DNA of 53,645 nucleotides from Bacteroidales bacterium (GCA_017469745.1 JAFUFS010000009.1:1-53645); one strand, 5' to 3'. Positions 24,397-32,798 are shown, counted from the first letter of the stretch. Program-made: numbers and translations. Notes: a model not told the origin generated them from the letters alone.

Positions 24397-24651
24397 ATGA
24401 AAGAAGAAGAATTCAAGACCGTTCTTACGGTCAATGACGCGATCAGCGCGCAGATGGTTGCCGGCATGCTGAACGAGAACGGCATCCCCGCCGCTGTGTT
24501 CGGCGCAGATTCGACCGCCCTGCTGAATGTGGTGGGGAAGATCGAAGTCAAGGTCAACGCGGCAGACTATGATGCCGCCATGGAACTCATCAATGCCCCC
24601 GGAGAGGACATCGAAGAGGCTGAGGCAGGAACCGAGGAAGAGGAGGATTAA
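24397..24651 (+). CDS. DUF2007 family small protein
   Basis: An 84-residue protein from ATG 24397, with 'FKTVLTVNDAISAQMVAGML', 'NENGIPAAVFGADSTALLN' and 'VKVNAADYDAAMELIN', the alpha-beta core of DUF2007 (putative signal-transducing protein), and an acidic tail. Its role is unknown. It follows the small membrane protein gene and ends with a 4-bp convergent overlap with the DUF3109 gene. Confidence 0.7.
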   Translation: MKEEEFKTVLTVNDAISAQMVAGMLNENGIPAAVFGADSTALLNVVGKIEVKVNAADYDAAMELINAPGEDIEEAEAGTEEEED

Positions 24652-25256
24652 CCCAGAATGTGTGAAGCTGCTGCGCAGAGGGCTTCGTAAAACTCTTTGC
24701 CGTAGACAGCTGTCAATGGCTCGCGGAGGAATTCGTAGACACGGATTCCTTCGCGTTTTCCTTTCTCATAGGCATCCTTGCAAAGGTGCCAGCGATGGAC
24801 ATTCAAGGCCTGGCCACCGTCAGAAAGCTTTGTAACACGGATAGGATACAGCCAGCAGGACTGGGGCTTGCGGAAGGAACAAGTCCCGGCGAAGAAGCAC
24901 TTCTCAATGGAACAGAAGCAGTTGCCGGATTCGTCGAATGTAGTGAAAGCACATTCTCCGGTCCCGTCCACAATAGGGGTCACGATGTCACCCTCGCGGT
25001 CAATGATGAAGAAACCATCCTTGTCCACCTGGGCACGACCCTGCGGACGCATGAGCTCCGAGTAGACCGGATAGTGCTTCTCCAGGTCGTCCAGCTCGGC
25101 CTCCTCCAGAGGGGCACCGCTGTCTCCAATGATACAGCAGCAGCCCTTGCAGACAGGGTAGTCGCAGGCAAAATATTCAGTGACAACATCTTCCGAGACC
25201 AGGATGTCACCGATTTGAATGATCGTTCCGAAATTATTCCTGTGGTTTGACGACAT
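24648..25256 (-). CDS. DUF3109 family cysteine-rich protein
   Basis: A 202-residue protein with many cysteines: 'CDYPVCKGCCC', 'GECAFTTFDESGNCFCSIEK', 'CFFAGTCSFRKPQSCWLYP' and 'HRWHLCKDAYEKGK'. These match DUF3109, a Bacteroidota family likely to bind zinc or an Fe-S cluster, of unknown function. The start overlaps the end of the M16-like gene by 23 bases, so the two are co-transcribed and probably translationally coupled. Confidence 0.75.
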   Translation of the reverse strand: MSSNHRNNFGTIIQIGDILVSEDVVTEYFACDYPVCKGCCCIIGDSGAPLEEAELDDLEKHYPVYSELMRPQGRAQVDKDGFFIIDREGDIVTPIVDGTGECAFTTFDESGNCFCSIEKCFFAGTCSFRKPQSCWLYPIRVTKLSDGGQALNVHRWHLCKDAYEKGKREGIRVYEFLREPLTAVYGKEFYEALCAAASHILG

Positions 25257-27771
25257 ATTCGATCCTCATTCCTTCGGACAGGGAGCCGAAGATCTCCTTC
25301 ACCTTGTCGGCCGTGACAGCATTGATCTTGTCCGCGTAGCCGGTCAGGACATCCTTTCCAGCCGAATAGCGCATCAGGATGGCGTCAGCATAGTTGCCGG
25401 GATCCGCCATGGCGGTGGAATATTCATTGGCAAGAAGCGACTTGCAGGATGCGAGTTCTGCGGGATTTACCGGGTTGGAGAAGACGTCATCGATCGCCTT
25501 CCTGGCCGCCATGAGTGCCTCGGAGGTCCTGTCCGACCCTCCTTCAAGCCCTTTCGGCAGACCTTCGTCGGGGACGGGCGTGAAATTGAACACGATTTCG
25601 ACCGCCTCCTGAGGGATAGTGCTGAACTTCTGGGACATCGAGACGCTGAAGCCTTGCTCCGCCATCGTGCCGCTGAGCCTGCGCTTGAGAGCCAGGGATG
25701 CTATCCTGAAGGCCATGTAACTCTCAGTCGTGAAAGGATAGGCGGCAGCCATGCCTATGCTGATTCCTGCCTCGGGACCTTCCACTGTGTAGGTCGACAC
25801 GCCCTTCCTCATCCTGTAAGAAACCGGCTGGCGGACGGCCACGGTACGGCTTACACGGAATCCGCCGATCGACTTGGCAAAATACTTTTGAAGATTTTCG
25901 GACGAAAGGTCGCCGACTATCACGATGACTCCATCGCTGCATCTCAGGAATTCCTTTGAGAAAAACGCCTCGGCATCGGAAAGAGTTGAAGGAACAAGCC
26001 CGGAGGGAGTCTTGATTTCGGAATAATTGTACTCCTGGTACATCAGGCTGTCCAGGACGGCAGGCCGAAGCATGGAGAGTTCCAGGTTGCGGTAGGCTTC
26101 GAATGCCGAAGCATCGCCCTTGCGGTCGTTGGCTATTGAAAGCAGAGCCTTCATCACCAGCGGGTAATTTCCTTTGGGGGCTGTCCCGCTGATCCTGATG
26201 TCCGTTGCACCGATGTTGAAATTCATGTCGACCCCATTGGCTTTCAGCACCTTGAGGAAATCATCCCCGGACATCCCGGCTATGTTGTGAAGCCTGAGCA
26301 TGTCGGAGAAGAAAGCTCCTTCACCCTTCTTTAGGTCCCTGATGGTGGAGAAGCCTCCCTTTATCATCATCGAATAGCTGAAGCGGTCTCCCGTGGACAT
26401 CTTCTTGTAGATGACCCTCATGCCGTTCGAGAAAGTCCACATCTCACCTCCGGAGACCGGCTCTGCAGCTGCGGTCTTCAGTTTCGACTTGTTCCTGTCT
26501 CCCCAGAAACCCGAGGTGTCCTTGGCCGTGACTTTCCATGAATATGATGGCTTCTCCAGCATGGAAATGCCGTTCCAGGTGGATTTGAACATCATCTGGT
26601 AGATCCATTCGTCGTACTCTTCGAGGCTTCCGGTCCACCTGACCGACGCATTTTGAGTGTCGGCAAGAAGGGCGGAGATGTAACCGTTGAAGAGCTTCAG
26701 CTCGGAATCCAGGGTCATATTCCTGGAAGAGAAGAACTTGGCCTTGGTGGCCGGAGTGGCGAGGTCGGCCCCGAGAAGATAGGCTGAGATGCAACGCTTG
26801 ACAATCTCGTCATTGGTCTGGGCCCTGGAAAGGGTCTCAAGGACGGACTCGCGCACAGTCTTGTACTCATCTATTCCTACTCCGCCGGTTCCTATGCCGG
26901 CCAAGGTGGATGCCAGCGCCATCGAAGCAGGAATTATCTGCGATTCGGGCATCTGAAGGCTAACCCTGAAATGCTCGTCGCCCGGGACATCTGCGCTGCC
27001 CTCGTAGTTCACGGCCATGCCGTGGACGCTGATCTTCCTGGAAAGCAGGGACTCGCGCAGGCGGTTCTTCACCACTTCTCCGAGTTCCTTTGAGAATAGT
27101 TCGGAGATGAAGGGCTGGATGGTGTTCATCTGGGCGGCAGGAGTCCTCTGGGAGCGGAAGTCCACTTCCACGGAAGGATTGCCGGAGGATTCGAAGGACC
27201 ATGAGGTGTTCTCCGAAGGGGTCCATGAATATTCAGGAGCTGTGTAGGAAGGATTGCGGGCGGGGACCATCAGGGAAAAGACGTTCATCTTCTCCATGAT
27301 GTCCGAGGCTTTGATGTCTCCGGAGACTATCACCGCGTGCTTGCACGGCTGGGCTGCAATGATGTCGAAGAGCATCAGAAGGGTGGTGTCGGCAGCGGCA
27401 GCGTCGAACATCGGCACGTCGTCGAACCTGAATATGGTTACGTCGTCTCGGTAGGAGACATAACCTTCAGGACGGCAGCCTATTCCCTTGCGGGAAAGGA
27501 ACTTGTAAGGAACTGTCTTGTTGAAGTGAGGCAGGGAGGAGAGTTCTTCGCGGGCCGCCAGAGTGTCGGCCATGCCTTTGCGGACAAGGGCGAAATCAGC
27601 GACTCCTTTCATCGAAGGATTGGTAACGAGGTAGTACGAAATGCCGTTCGAAAGCTCGCCCTGGGTGACCGAAGCATCCTTCTGCAAGGCGGGAAGATTC
27701 TGTGCTGGCATGCTTATTGAAAAGCCAAGCAGTACAGAACATAAAAACATTATAAATAAACTACGACGCAT
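25234..27771 (-). CDS. Exported M16-like protein without the zinc motif
   Basis: From ATG 27771 an 845-residue protein with signal peptide (MRRSLFIMFLCSVLLGFSIS). It keeps the repeated M16 (insulinase-like) domain pattern: 'GELSNGISYYLVTNP' opens the first half, 'WTFSNGMRVIYKKM...' the second, each followed by the 'G.D.RISG' type strands. The active-site HxxEH (usually HFLEHM) is absent: the corresponding stretch reads 'SSLPHFNKTVPYKFLSRKGI'. It is therefore likely a non-catalytic partner or chaperone of a real peptidase elsewhere. A longer start at 27822 is possible but would precede the signal peptide by 17 residues. Confidence 0.75.
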   Translation of the reverse strand: MRRSLFIMFLCSVLLGFSISMPAQNLPALQKDASVTQGELSNGISYYLVTNPSMKGVADFALVRKGMADTLAAREELSSLPHFNKTVPYKFLSRKGIGCRPEGYVSYRDDVTIFRFDDVPMFDAAAADTTLLMLFDIIAAQPCKHAVIVSGDIKASDIMEKMNVFSLMVPARNPSYTAPEYSWTPSENTSWSFESSGNPSVEVDFRSQRTPAAQMNTIQPFISELFSKELGEVVKNRLRESLLSRKISVHGMAVNYEGSADVPGDEHFRVSLQMPESQIIPASMALASTLAGIGTGGVGIDEYKTVRESVLETLSRAQTNDEIVKRCISAYLLGADLATPATKAKFFSSRNMTLDSELKLFNGYISALLADTQNASVRWTGSLEEYDEWIYQMMFKSTWNGISMLEKPSYSWKVTAKDTSGFWGDRNKSKLKTAAAEPVSGGEMWTFSNGMRVIYKKMSTGDRFSYSMMIKGGFSTIRDLKKGEGAFFSDMLRLHNIAGMSGDDFLKVLKANGVDMNFNIGATDIRISGTAPKGNYPLVMKALLSIANDRKGDASAFEAYRNLELSMLRPAVLDSLMYQEYNYSEIKTPSGLVPSTLSDAEAFFSKEFLRCSDGVIVIVGDLSSENLQKYFAKSIGGFRVSRTVAVRQPVSYRMRKGVSTYTVEGPEAGISIGMAAAYPFTTESYMAFRIASLALKRRLSGTMAEQGFSVSMSQKFSTIPQEAVEIVFNFTPVPDEGLPKGLEGGSDRTSEALMAARKAIDDVFSNPVNPAELASCKSLLANEYSTAMADPGNYADAILMRYSAGKDVLTGYADKINAVTADKVKEIFGSLSEGMRIEYVVKPQE

Positions 27772-27832
27772 GGGCAGCAACCTCCTCTTAGGCAAAATTA
27801 ACGAATAATGTGCATTTGACACAATTTTTTAT

Positions 27833-27840
27833 TACTTTTG
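27833..27840 (+). promoter_or_regulatory. -7 box of the TPR/U32 operon
   Basis: TACTTTTG matches TAnnTTTG, 47 bases upstream of the TPR gene start. TTTGACA at 27815-27821 may supply the -33 element, though the 14-base spacer is short. Confidence 0.55.
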
Positions 27841-27887
27841 TCTCCGTTGCACCATAAGAAAAACAGTTTAACTTAAAACCATAAAAG

Positions 27888-28823
27888 ATGAAAAAGATTA
27901 TCATCGCAATTGCGGCAATGGTCATGACCGCTGGCTTTGTTTCGGCTCAGGATATGGCCCAAGCCACCGAACTCTACAACAATGGAGCCACTGCCATTTC
28001 TATGGAAAACTGGACAGAGGCTCTGGATTACTTCCAGAAGGCTCTTGAGATGGGCAATTCTATCGGTGAAGAAGCACAGGAGCTCGTTGCAAACTGCAAG
28101 AAAGCAATCCCCGGTGTTTCCCTCCAGATCGCAAAGGATCTCATCAAGGCTGAAAAATACGACGAGGCTGCAACTAAGCTTGACGCTGCCGCCAAGATAG
28201 CTGAGGAATTTGAGAACGCAGAGGTAGCTGCAGAAGCCAAGGACCTTGTACCCAAGATGTGGATGCAGAAGGGTGCTGACGCTCTCAAGCTGAAGGATTT
28301 CGCAGGAGCAGTTGACGGATTCTCAAAGTCCTATGCAATCGACACCACCGCCGGCAAGACCGCCCTCTATCTCGGACAGGCTCTCGGACAGCTCGGCAAG
28401 ACCGAGGAGGCCGTGGAAGCTTTCCAGCACGCTGCATGGAACGGTGAGAAAGATGCCGCCCTCGGACAGATCTCTAACCTCTATGTCAAGGAAGCCAACA
28501 CAGCTTTCAAGGCCCAGAAGTGGGCAGACGCTGTGAAGGCAGCTGGCAAGGCCAACAACTTTGCTGAGAACGCCACTGCTTACCTGATCGCAGGCCAGGC
28601 TTCCCAGAAGCTCAGCAAGAACGCTGACGCCATCAAGAACTTCGAGAAGTACCTCGAGCTCAAGCCTACCGCATCCAACGCCGGTGCTATCACCTACACC
28701 GTCGCAGCCCTCTATCAGGGTGCCAAGAACAACGCCAAGGCTCTCGAGTACTACAAGAAGATCCAGAACGACGCCAAGTTCGGCGCACAGGCAAAGCAGA
28801 TGATCGCTGCCCTGAGCAAGTAA
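27888..28823 (+). CDS. Exported TPR protein
   Basis: A 311-residue protein with signal peptide (MKKIIIAIAAMVMTAGFVSA) and about six tetratricopeptide repeats, for example 'YNNGATAISMENWTEALDYF', 'ALKLKDFAGAVDGFSKSYAI' and 'SKNADAIKNFEKYLELKP'. TPRs mediate protein contacts; in this location it is probably periplasmic. The product is alanine- and lysine-rich and codon use looks optimised, suggesting strong expression. The stop overlaps the U32 start by one base (TAATG), so the two are coupled. Confidence 0.8.
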   Translation: MKKIIIAIAAMVMTAGFVSAQDMAQATELYNNGATAISMENWTEALDYFQKALEMGNSIGEEAQELVANCKKAIPGVSLQIAKDLIKAEKYDEAATKLDAAAKIAEEFENAEVAAEAKDLVPKMWMQKGADALKLKDFAGAVDGFSKSYAIDTTAGKTALYLGQALGQLGKTEEAVEAFQHAAWNGEKDAALGQISNLYVKEANTAFKAQKWADAVKAAGKANNFAENATAYLIAGQASQKLSKNADAIKNFEKYLELKPTASNAGAITYTVAALYQGAKNNAKALEYYKKIQNDAKFGAQAKQMIAALSK

Positions 28824-30832
28824 TGACGGATCTCGAACTTCTTGCTCCGGCAAGAAACGCTGACATCGGCATCGCGGCAATCGACTGCGGTGCCGATGCC
28901 GTGTATATCGCCGGGCCGTCGTTCGGTGCCCGCCAGAACGCGGGCAATTCCATGGAGGATGTCAGGAGGCTTTGTGAATATGCCCACCTCTATGGAGCCA
29001 GGATATTCCTGACACTCAACACAATCCTTTATGATGACGAGCTCCCGGCCGCGGAAAAGCTCCTGGCCGAAGCGGCCAAGGCGGGTGTCGATGCCATCAT
29101 CGCCCAGGATCTGGCGGTGTTTCAGATTCTTCGCTCGGGTGACAAGATTCTTCGCTCGAATGACCAGATTCTTCGCTTCGCTCAGAATGACAGCGGTTGT
29201 CATTCTGAAGAGGCCGAAAGGCCGATGAAGAATCTTCAGGTCCACGCATCGACCCAGTGCGCCATCAAGACTCCGGAACAGGCAAAGTTCTATGAAAGCC
29301 TGGGAGCCTCCAGACTGGTGCTGGAAAGGCAGCTCTCTCTCGAACAGATCAAGGCCATCCGCGACGCAGTCAGTTGCGAGCTGGAATTCTTCGTCCATGG
29401 GGCCCTGTGCGTCTGCTACAGCGGGCAGTGCTACATGTCGGAGGCAATCGAGGGCAGAAGCGCAAACCGAGGAGCCTGCATCCAGGCCTGCCGCTCTCTC
29501 TACGACCTTGTGGACGGAAATGGGAAAACGCTTGTAAAAGACAAAGCGCTGCTCTCCCTCAAGGACTACAACCTCTTCGGAAGGCTCGAGGACCTGGCCG
29601 GAGCGGGAATCTGCTCGTTCAAGATCGAAGGACGCCTGAAAGGTATCTCTTACGTACGGAATGTCGTCAAAGCCTATTCAGAGGCCCTGGATGAGCTGGT
29701 TGCCAGGCATCCTGAGACTTATCGCAGGGCTTCTTTCGGGAAGGTCGAGGGCGGATTCAAACCCGATCTTGGCAAGACCTTCAACAGGGGCTACACCCAG
29801 CTGTTCATGGACGGCAAAAGGGGACAGTGGTCTTCGATGGACACTCCCAAGTCAGTCGGAGAACCTGTCGGAACCGTGGAAAGCATCCGCACAGGCAAGT
29901 CCTTTGAAGTCCGCCTGAAGTTGGACGATCCATCCACTCTGCTTCACAATGGAGACGGATTCTCTTTTGTTTCCAAGGATCACAATTCGATATTGGGCTT
30001 CCGGGGGGACACCTGCCGTGGTGCCGTGATCAGCACGAGGGCTGTTCCGGAACTCTATGTAGGTGCCAGGATCTTCCGCAACCTCGACACTGCCTTCGAG
30101 AAGGACATGGAAGCGAACCTTCCGAAACGCCTGATCCCTGTCAGCGTTTCATTCAGAATCATAAGTCCTACAGCCGGGTGCCTCTCCGAACCCGGCGAAG
30201 TCCATCCTCGCTCAGCTGCGGCTGAGTATCGCCTAAGTTCGGAAGGCACACCGGCTGGTTTCAGTATTGTCGTAAATGCTGAAAGCCAGGATGGTAGGAT
30301 TGTGGAGTTCGAGGTGGAAGCCGGTGAACAGGAGGCAACGAATTTGGACAGGATGAAATCCATGTTCAAGGCACAGGTCGAAAAAGCCACGGGAAGATAT
30401 TCATTCACCCTCGCAGACCTTGAGATGCCCGAAGGTAAACTGCCTTTCCTCCCTGCCGCCGCAATCAACGCAATCCGAAGGGACATCGCTTCAAGGCTCG
30501 ATTCGATGCCCTGCAAGGCCATCCCTTTAGGCGGACCTTCTTCTGAGAAATCAGTCACTCTACCTGAAAAGATCAGCTACAAATCAAATGTAGCCAACAG
30601 GATCTCGGAAAACATATTCCGCAAGTTCGGAGCAGAAAGCATAGAAAAGGCATTCGAACTGTCACATCAAAAAGAAGCCGAACTCATGCGGAGCAAATAC
30701 TGCATCCGTCACGAGCTCGGCCTCTGCCTGAAAGATTCTTCGACCGGACCACTTTACCTTGTGAACAACGGCAAGCGCTACCGTCTCGGCTTCGACTGCG
30801 CCGCCTGTGAAATGACCGTCTCCAAAGCCTGA
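28823..30832 (+). CDS. U32 family peptidase (collagenase/RlhA-like) with repeat insertions
   Basis: A 669-residue U32 protein. The core holds 'LELLAPARNADIGIAAIDCG', 'GADAVYIAGPSFGARQNAGN', the family signature 'EFFVHGALCVCYSGQCYMS' with 'NRGACIQACRSLY', and 'SFKIEGRLKG'. Near the end 'YCIRHELGLCLK' and 'GFDCAACEM' provide cysteines. Relatives include collagenase PrtC and RlhA, which hydroxylates 23S rRNA; the latter kind of RNA-modifying role is likelier than proteolysis. Two foreign-looking stretches are in frame: a cluster of the palindromic repeat (29125-29235) encoding 'ILRSGDKILRSNDQILRFAQ' and more, between 'AVFQ' and 'VHASTQC', and an 85-bp nested palindrome (30172-30256) between 'VSVSFRI' and 'GFSIVVNAES'. 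Conserved motifs flank both without loss. Confidence 0.87.
   Translation: MTDLELLAPARNADIGIAAIDCGADAVYIAGPSFGARQNAGNSMEDVRRLCEYAHLYGARIFLTLNTILYDDELPAAEKLLAEAAKAGVDAIIAQDLAVFQILRSGDKILRSNDQILRFAQNDSGCHSEEAERPMKNLQVHASTQCAIKTPEQAKFYESLGASRLVLERQLSLEQIKAIRDAVSCELEFFVHGALCVCYSGQCYMSEAIEGRSANRGACIQACRSLYDLVDGNGKTLVKDKALLSLKDYNLFGRLEDLAGAGICSFKIEGRLKGISYVRNVVKAYSEALDELVARHPETYRRASFGKVEGGFKPDLGKTFNRGYTQLFMDGKRGQWSSMDTPKSVGEPVGTVESIRTGKSFEVRLKLDDPSTLLHNGDGFSFVSKDHNSILGFRGDTCRGAVISTRAVPELYVGARIFRNLDTAFEKDMEANLPKRLIPVSVSFRIISPTAGCLSEPGEVHPRSAAAEYRLSSEGTPAGFSIVVNAESQDGRIVEFEVEAGEQEATNLDRMKSMFKAQVEKATGRYSFTLADLEMPEGKLPFLPAAAINAIRRDIASRLDSMPCKAIPLGGPSSEKSVTLPEKISYKSNVANRISENIFRKFGAESIEKAFELSHQKEAELMRSKYCIRHELGLCLKDSSTGPLYLVNNGKRYRLGFDCAACEMTVSKA
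29125..29235 (+). repeat. Cluster of four palindromic repeat copies in the U32 gene
   Basis: Two short copies (29125-29144 and 29146-29165), one full copy (29167-29192) and one inverted, diverged copy (about 29198-29235) with an internal GGCCGAAAGGCC hairpin. Direct and inverted copies can pair into a long stem. The cluster adds about 37 residues to the U32 protein without a stop codon. Confidence 0.85.
30172..30256. repeat. 85-bp nested palindromic element in the U32 gene
   Basis: Five pairs of arms nest inside each other: AGCCGG/CCGGCT (30172-30177, 30251-30256), GTGCC/GGCAC (30178-30182, 30245-30249), TCCGAAC/GTTCGGA (30185-30191, 30237-30243), GGCGA/TCGCC (30194-30198, 30229-30233), CTCAGC/GCTGAG (30211-30216, 30221-30226). 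It is open in the U32 frame and encodes 'AGCLSEPGEVHPRSAAAEYR' and following residues, which relatives are not expected to have. Confidence 0.75.
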
Positions 30833-30834
30833 AT

Positions 30835-31260
30835 TCAATCCGGGTCAGATGTCCGGAAATCCACTTCGGAATACACCTTGCCAAGATTCTGGACAGCTTC
30901 CTGAATCTCAAGGACTCTTTTTGCTGAAGGCTTTTTGAACCCATTGACATAATCCCTGATCAAGGTAGGATTGATGCCGGAAACTTTTCCGAAGCCGGAT
31001 ATGTTAATCTCTTTATGGTTCATAAAAAACGCCTGTAGAGGAGTGGGTATCGCATCATCATACTCAAAGCTTTCAAAACTGACATCAACTCCGAGCATTG
31101 GCCAGTGAATACCTTCAAACCCGAATCGGTAGTCAACTCTTTGTTCTTCAGAAGCTTCGAGCAGTTCAGGATACCACAGCAACGACTGTTTATAAACTAT
31201 ATTATCGTCGCCGCGTCCGAACAGGAATTCTCCTTCAAACCATATTTCCTTGATCTCCAT
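30835..31260 (-). CDS. DUF2442 protein with C-terminal helix-turn-helix
   Basis: A 141-residue protein. The first ~75 residues resemble DUF2442 ('YKQSLLWYPELLEASEEQRV', 'DYRFGFEGIHWPMLGVDVSF'). The rest is an Xre-like helix-turn-helix: 'NISGFGKVSGINPTLIRDYV' followed by 'NGFKKPSAKRVLEIQEAVQN'. It overlaps the DUF4160 gene by 26 bases. DUF4160-DUF2442 pairs are widespread on mobile DNA and have been suspected to be toxin-antitoxin-like; here the DNA-binding domain makes the protein a good candidate for the autorepressor. Function not established. Confidence 0.7.
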   Translation of the reverse strand: MEIKEIWFEGEFLFGRGDDNIVYKQSLLWYPELLEASEEQRVDYRFGFEGIHWPMLGVDVSFESFEYDDAIPTPLQAFFMNHKEINISGFGKVSGINPTLIRDYVNGFKKPSAKRVLEIQEAVQNLGKVYSEVDFRTSDPD

Positions 31261-31504
31261 ATCGTTTATTATTAAAATAAGACTTCCATGTGTTCACTAT
31301 TGATTCCTTGTTTTCTTCCAAAACAGCCTCTATCCTGTGAAGATCACCGGCTTTTATCCCCTTGGCATACCTCTGCAAGAATCTGTTTCCTTCCAAATCA
31401 TAGATAGCATATCCATCTTTTCCTTCTATATGAACATGGATAGGCAGATGCTCCCTGCTGAAAAAATAGTAGGTGAATCCAAACAATCTGAATAATTCAG
31501 GCAT
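31235..31504 (-). CDS. DUF4160 family small protein
   Basis: An 89-residue protein starting MPELFRLFGFTYYFFSREHL and continuing 'PIHVHIEGKDGYAIYDLEG', the DUF4160 pattern with a conserved HxPxHxH cluster. Role unknown; it is the first gene of the pair with the DUF2442-HTH protein. A perfect -7 box TAAATTTG (31506-31513, minus) ends a single base before the ATG, so the mRNA should be leaderless. Confidence 0.75.
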   Translation of the reverse strand: MPELFRLFGFTYYFFSREHLPIHVHIEGKDGYAIYDLEGNRFLQRYAKGIKAGDLHRIEAVLEENKESIVNTWKSYFNNKRYGDQGNMV

Positions 31505-31505
31505 A

Positions 31506-31513
31506 CAAATTTA
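31506..31513 (-). promoter_or_regulatory. -7 box touching the DUF4160 start codon
   Basis: TAAATTTG on the minus strand, one base from the ATG at 31504. With normal spacing transcription would start on the start codon itself. The family's usual MPE start makes a later start codon unlikely. Confidence 0.6.
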
Positions 31514-31544
31514 GGTATTAAAAATAACACTTACAAATAGGTAT

Positions 31545-32726
31545 TCAGTCAAAGGTGAAGTTGACGGAGACGTCGCCGAGGCGGTTGGGAACGCCGTTGT
31601 AGCGCTGGAAATAGCCGGAAGAGAGCTTGCCGCGCCAGACAATGTCGTCATTGCGGTGGTAGGGAATCTCCACTTCAAAGCCATAGGACTTGGACTTTAT
31701 CTTCACGGTACCGCTCGCCTTCCAGGATGTCAGCTTGCCTCCGTCATCTTCAGTAAGCATGAAGGCGCACTCGTCGAGCTGGTCGGACCAGTCGGAAACC
31801 AGGATGGTGTTGTAGCGAAGAACCCTTCCGACCTGTCCCCTCTTCACTTTGATCATGAGGTCGGTAATCTCTGGGTTGTAAAGCTTCAGATCAGCAATGA
31901 CATCAGCAGTAAAAGCCTCCAGGGAACCAATTTTGATGAAGAATTCACTTCCTCCGGACAGCCAGGGATCATACTGCCTGTGGGCCTTGAACTCTTTCAG
32001 CTTAAGAGTCCTGAAACTGCCGGTTGCCTTCGTAGGCAGAACCTGGGCAAGTTTCTTATCCAGCATCTGCGGAGTCATTGCCCCGGCATCCTGATTGAAA
32101 TTGACCACCCAGACCGGGTGGGACATGGCATAGGCCTCATCCACAATCATTTCCTTGATGATCCTCGAACCGTCGGGCAATGTTTCGGAACTGAAACCGA
32201 CATTGCTGTCCCTGCCGTCGGAAGGAACGAAAGTGATGACTGGTAGAGACTCTTCATCCCAGGAATCTGAATATGGCCAGTAGATCTGAAGGCCGGATGC
32301 TGAAAGCTCGGAAACAAAGTCTCCGGAACGGGTCTGGGCCGTAGAAGCATATTCACGGACAAGACTTCCGAGGGAGAGAGGAGCGTCAGAGGAAGCCTTG
32401 GTCTGGAATGACTCATCTCCGACTCCGCATCCGGGAGAAGAGAAGACCTGGGAGAAAGGATATTCCTCGTCGTATCCGTTGGCAGAGGAGGCATCCACGG
32501 CAGTCTTGACCTCCCGGACCTGGTCCAAGGTGAGCGGGAGGGATGAGAGCATCCTTGCTACGGATTCAGGAGTAACCTGGAGGACAGTTTCAGTGTCGGA
32601 AGTCCCTGTAGGAGAAAGGATTTCTTCCCTGGTGACGTCGTCACAGGAAGGGAAGAGGAAAGCACAGGCCGCGAAAGAGAGAGCGAGAAGCCAGTGCGGC
32701 AGTTTTGAGATAATGAAGTTTTTCAT
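31545..32726 (-). CDS. Lipoprotein of unknown function
   Basis: A 393-residue protein with a lipoprotein signal peptide ('LLALSFAACAFLFPSCDD', lipobox Cys at 28). No known domain recognised. The middle has 'VREYASTAQTRSGDFVSELS' and 'YWPYSDSWDEESLPVITFVP'; the end is beta-rich ('VEIPYHRNDDIVWRGKLSSG', 'LGDVSVNFTFD'). Composition fits a surface or periplasmic lipoprotein. It follows prmC on the same strand but a strong hairpin lies between them. Confidence 0.65.
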   Translation of the reverse strand: MKNFIISKLPHWLLALSFAACAFLFPSCDDVTREEILSPTGTSDTETVLQVTPESVARMLSSLPLTLDQVREVKTAVDASSANGYDEEYPFSQVFSSPGCGVGDESFQTKASSDAPLSLGSLVREYASTAQTRSGDFVSELSASGLQIYWPYSDSWDEESLPVITFVPSDGRDSNVGFSSETLPDGSRIIKEMIVDEAYAMSHPVWVVNFNQDAGAMTPQMLDKKLAQVLPTKATGSFRTLKLKEFKAHRQYDPWLSGGSEFFIKIGSLEAFTADVIADLKLYNPEITDLMIKVKRGQVGRVLRYNTILVSDWSDQLDECAFMLTEDDGGKLTSWKASGTVKIKSKSYGFEVEIPYHRNDDIVWRGKLSSGYFQRYNGVPNRLGDVSVNFTFD

Positions 32727-32762
32727 GATGAATAAGTTTTATTGTCTACGGAAGCAAAGTGA

Positions 32763-32798
32763 CAAAAAAACAGCCGTAGAACAAAAAATTCTACGGCT
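32763..32798 (-). terminator. Rho-independent terminator after prmC
   Basis: AGCCGTAGAA (32772-32781) and TTCTACGGCT (32789-32798) form a 10-bp perfect stem; on the minus strand a run of T follows. It ends the PBP1A-ddl-prmC transcript, 28 bases past the prmC stop. Confidence 0.85.

Noticed and set aside
21719..29235. CRISPR array
   Set aside because: Repeats are palindromic, irregularly spaced, within coding frames, and lack unique equal-length spacers; no cas genes.
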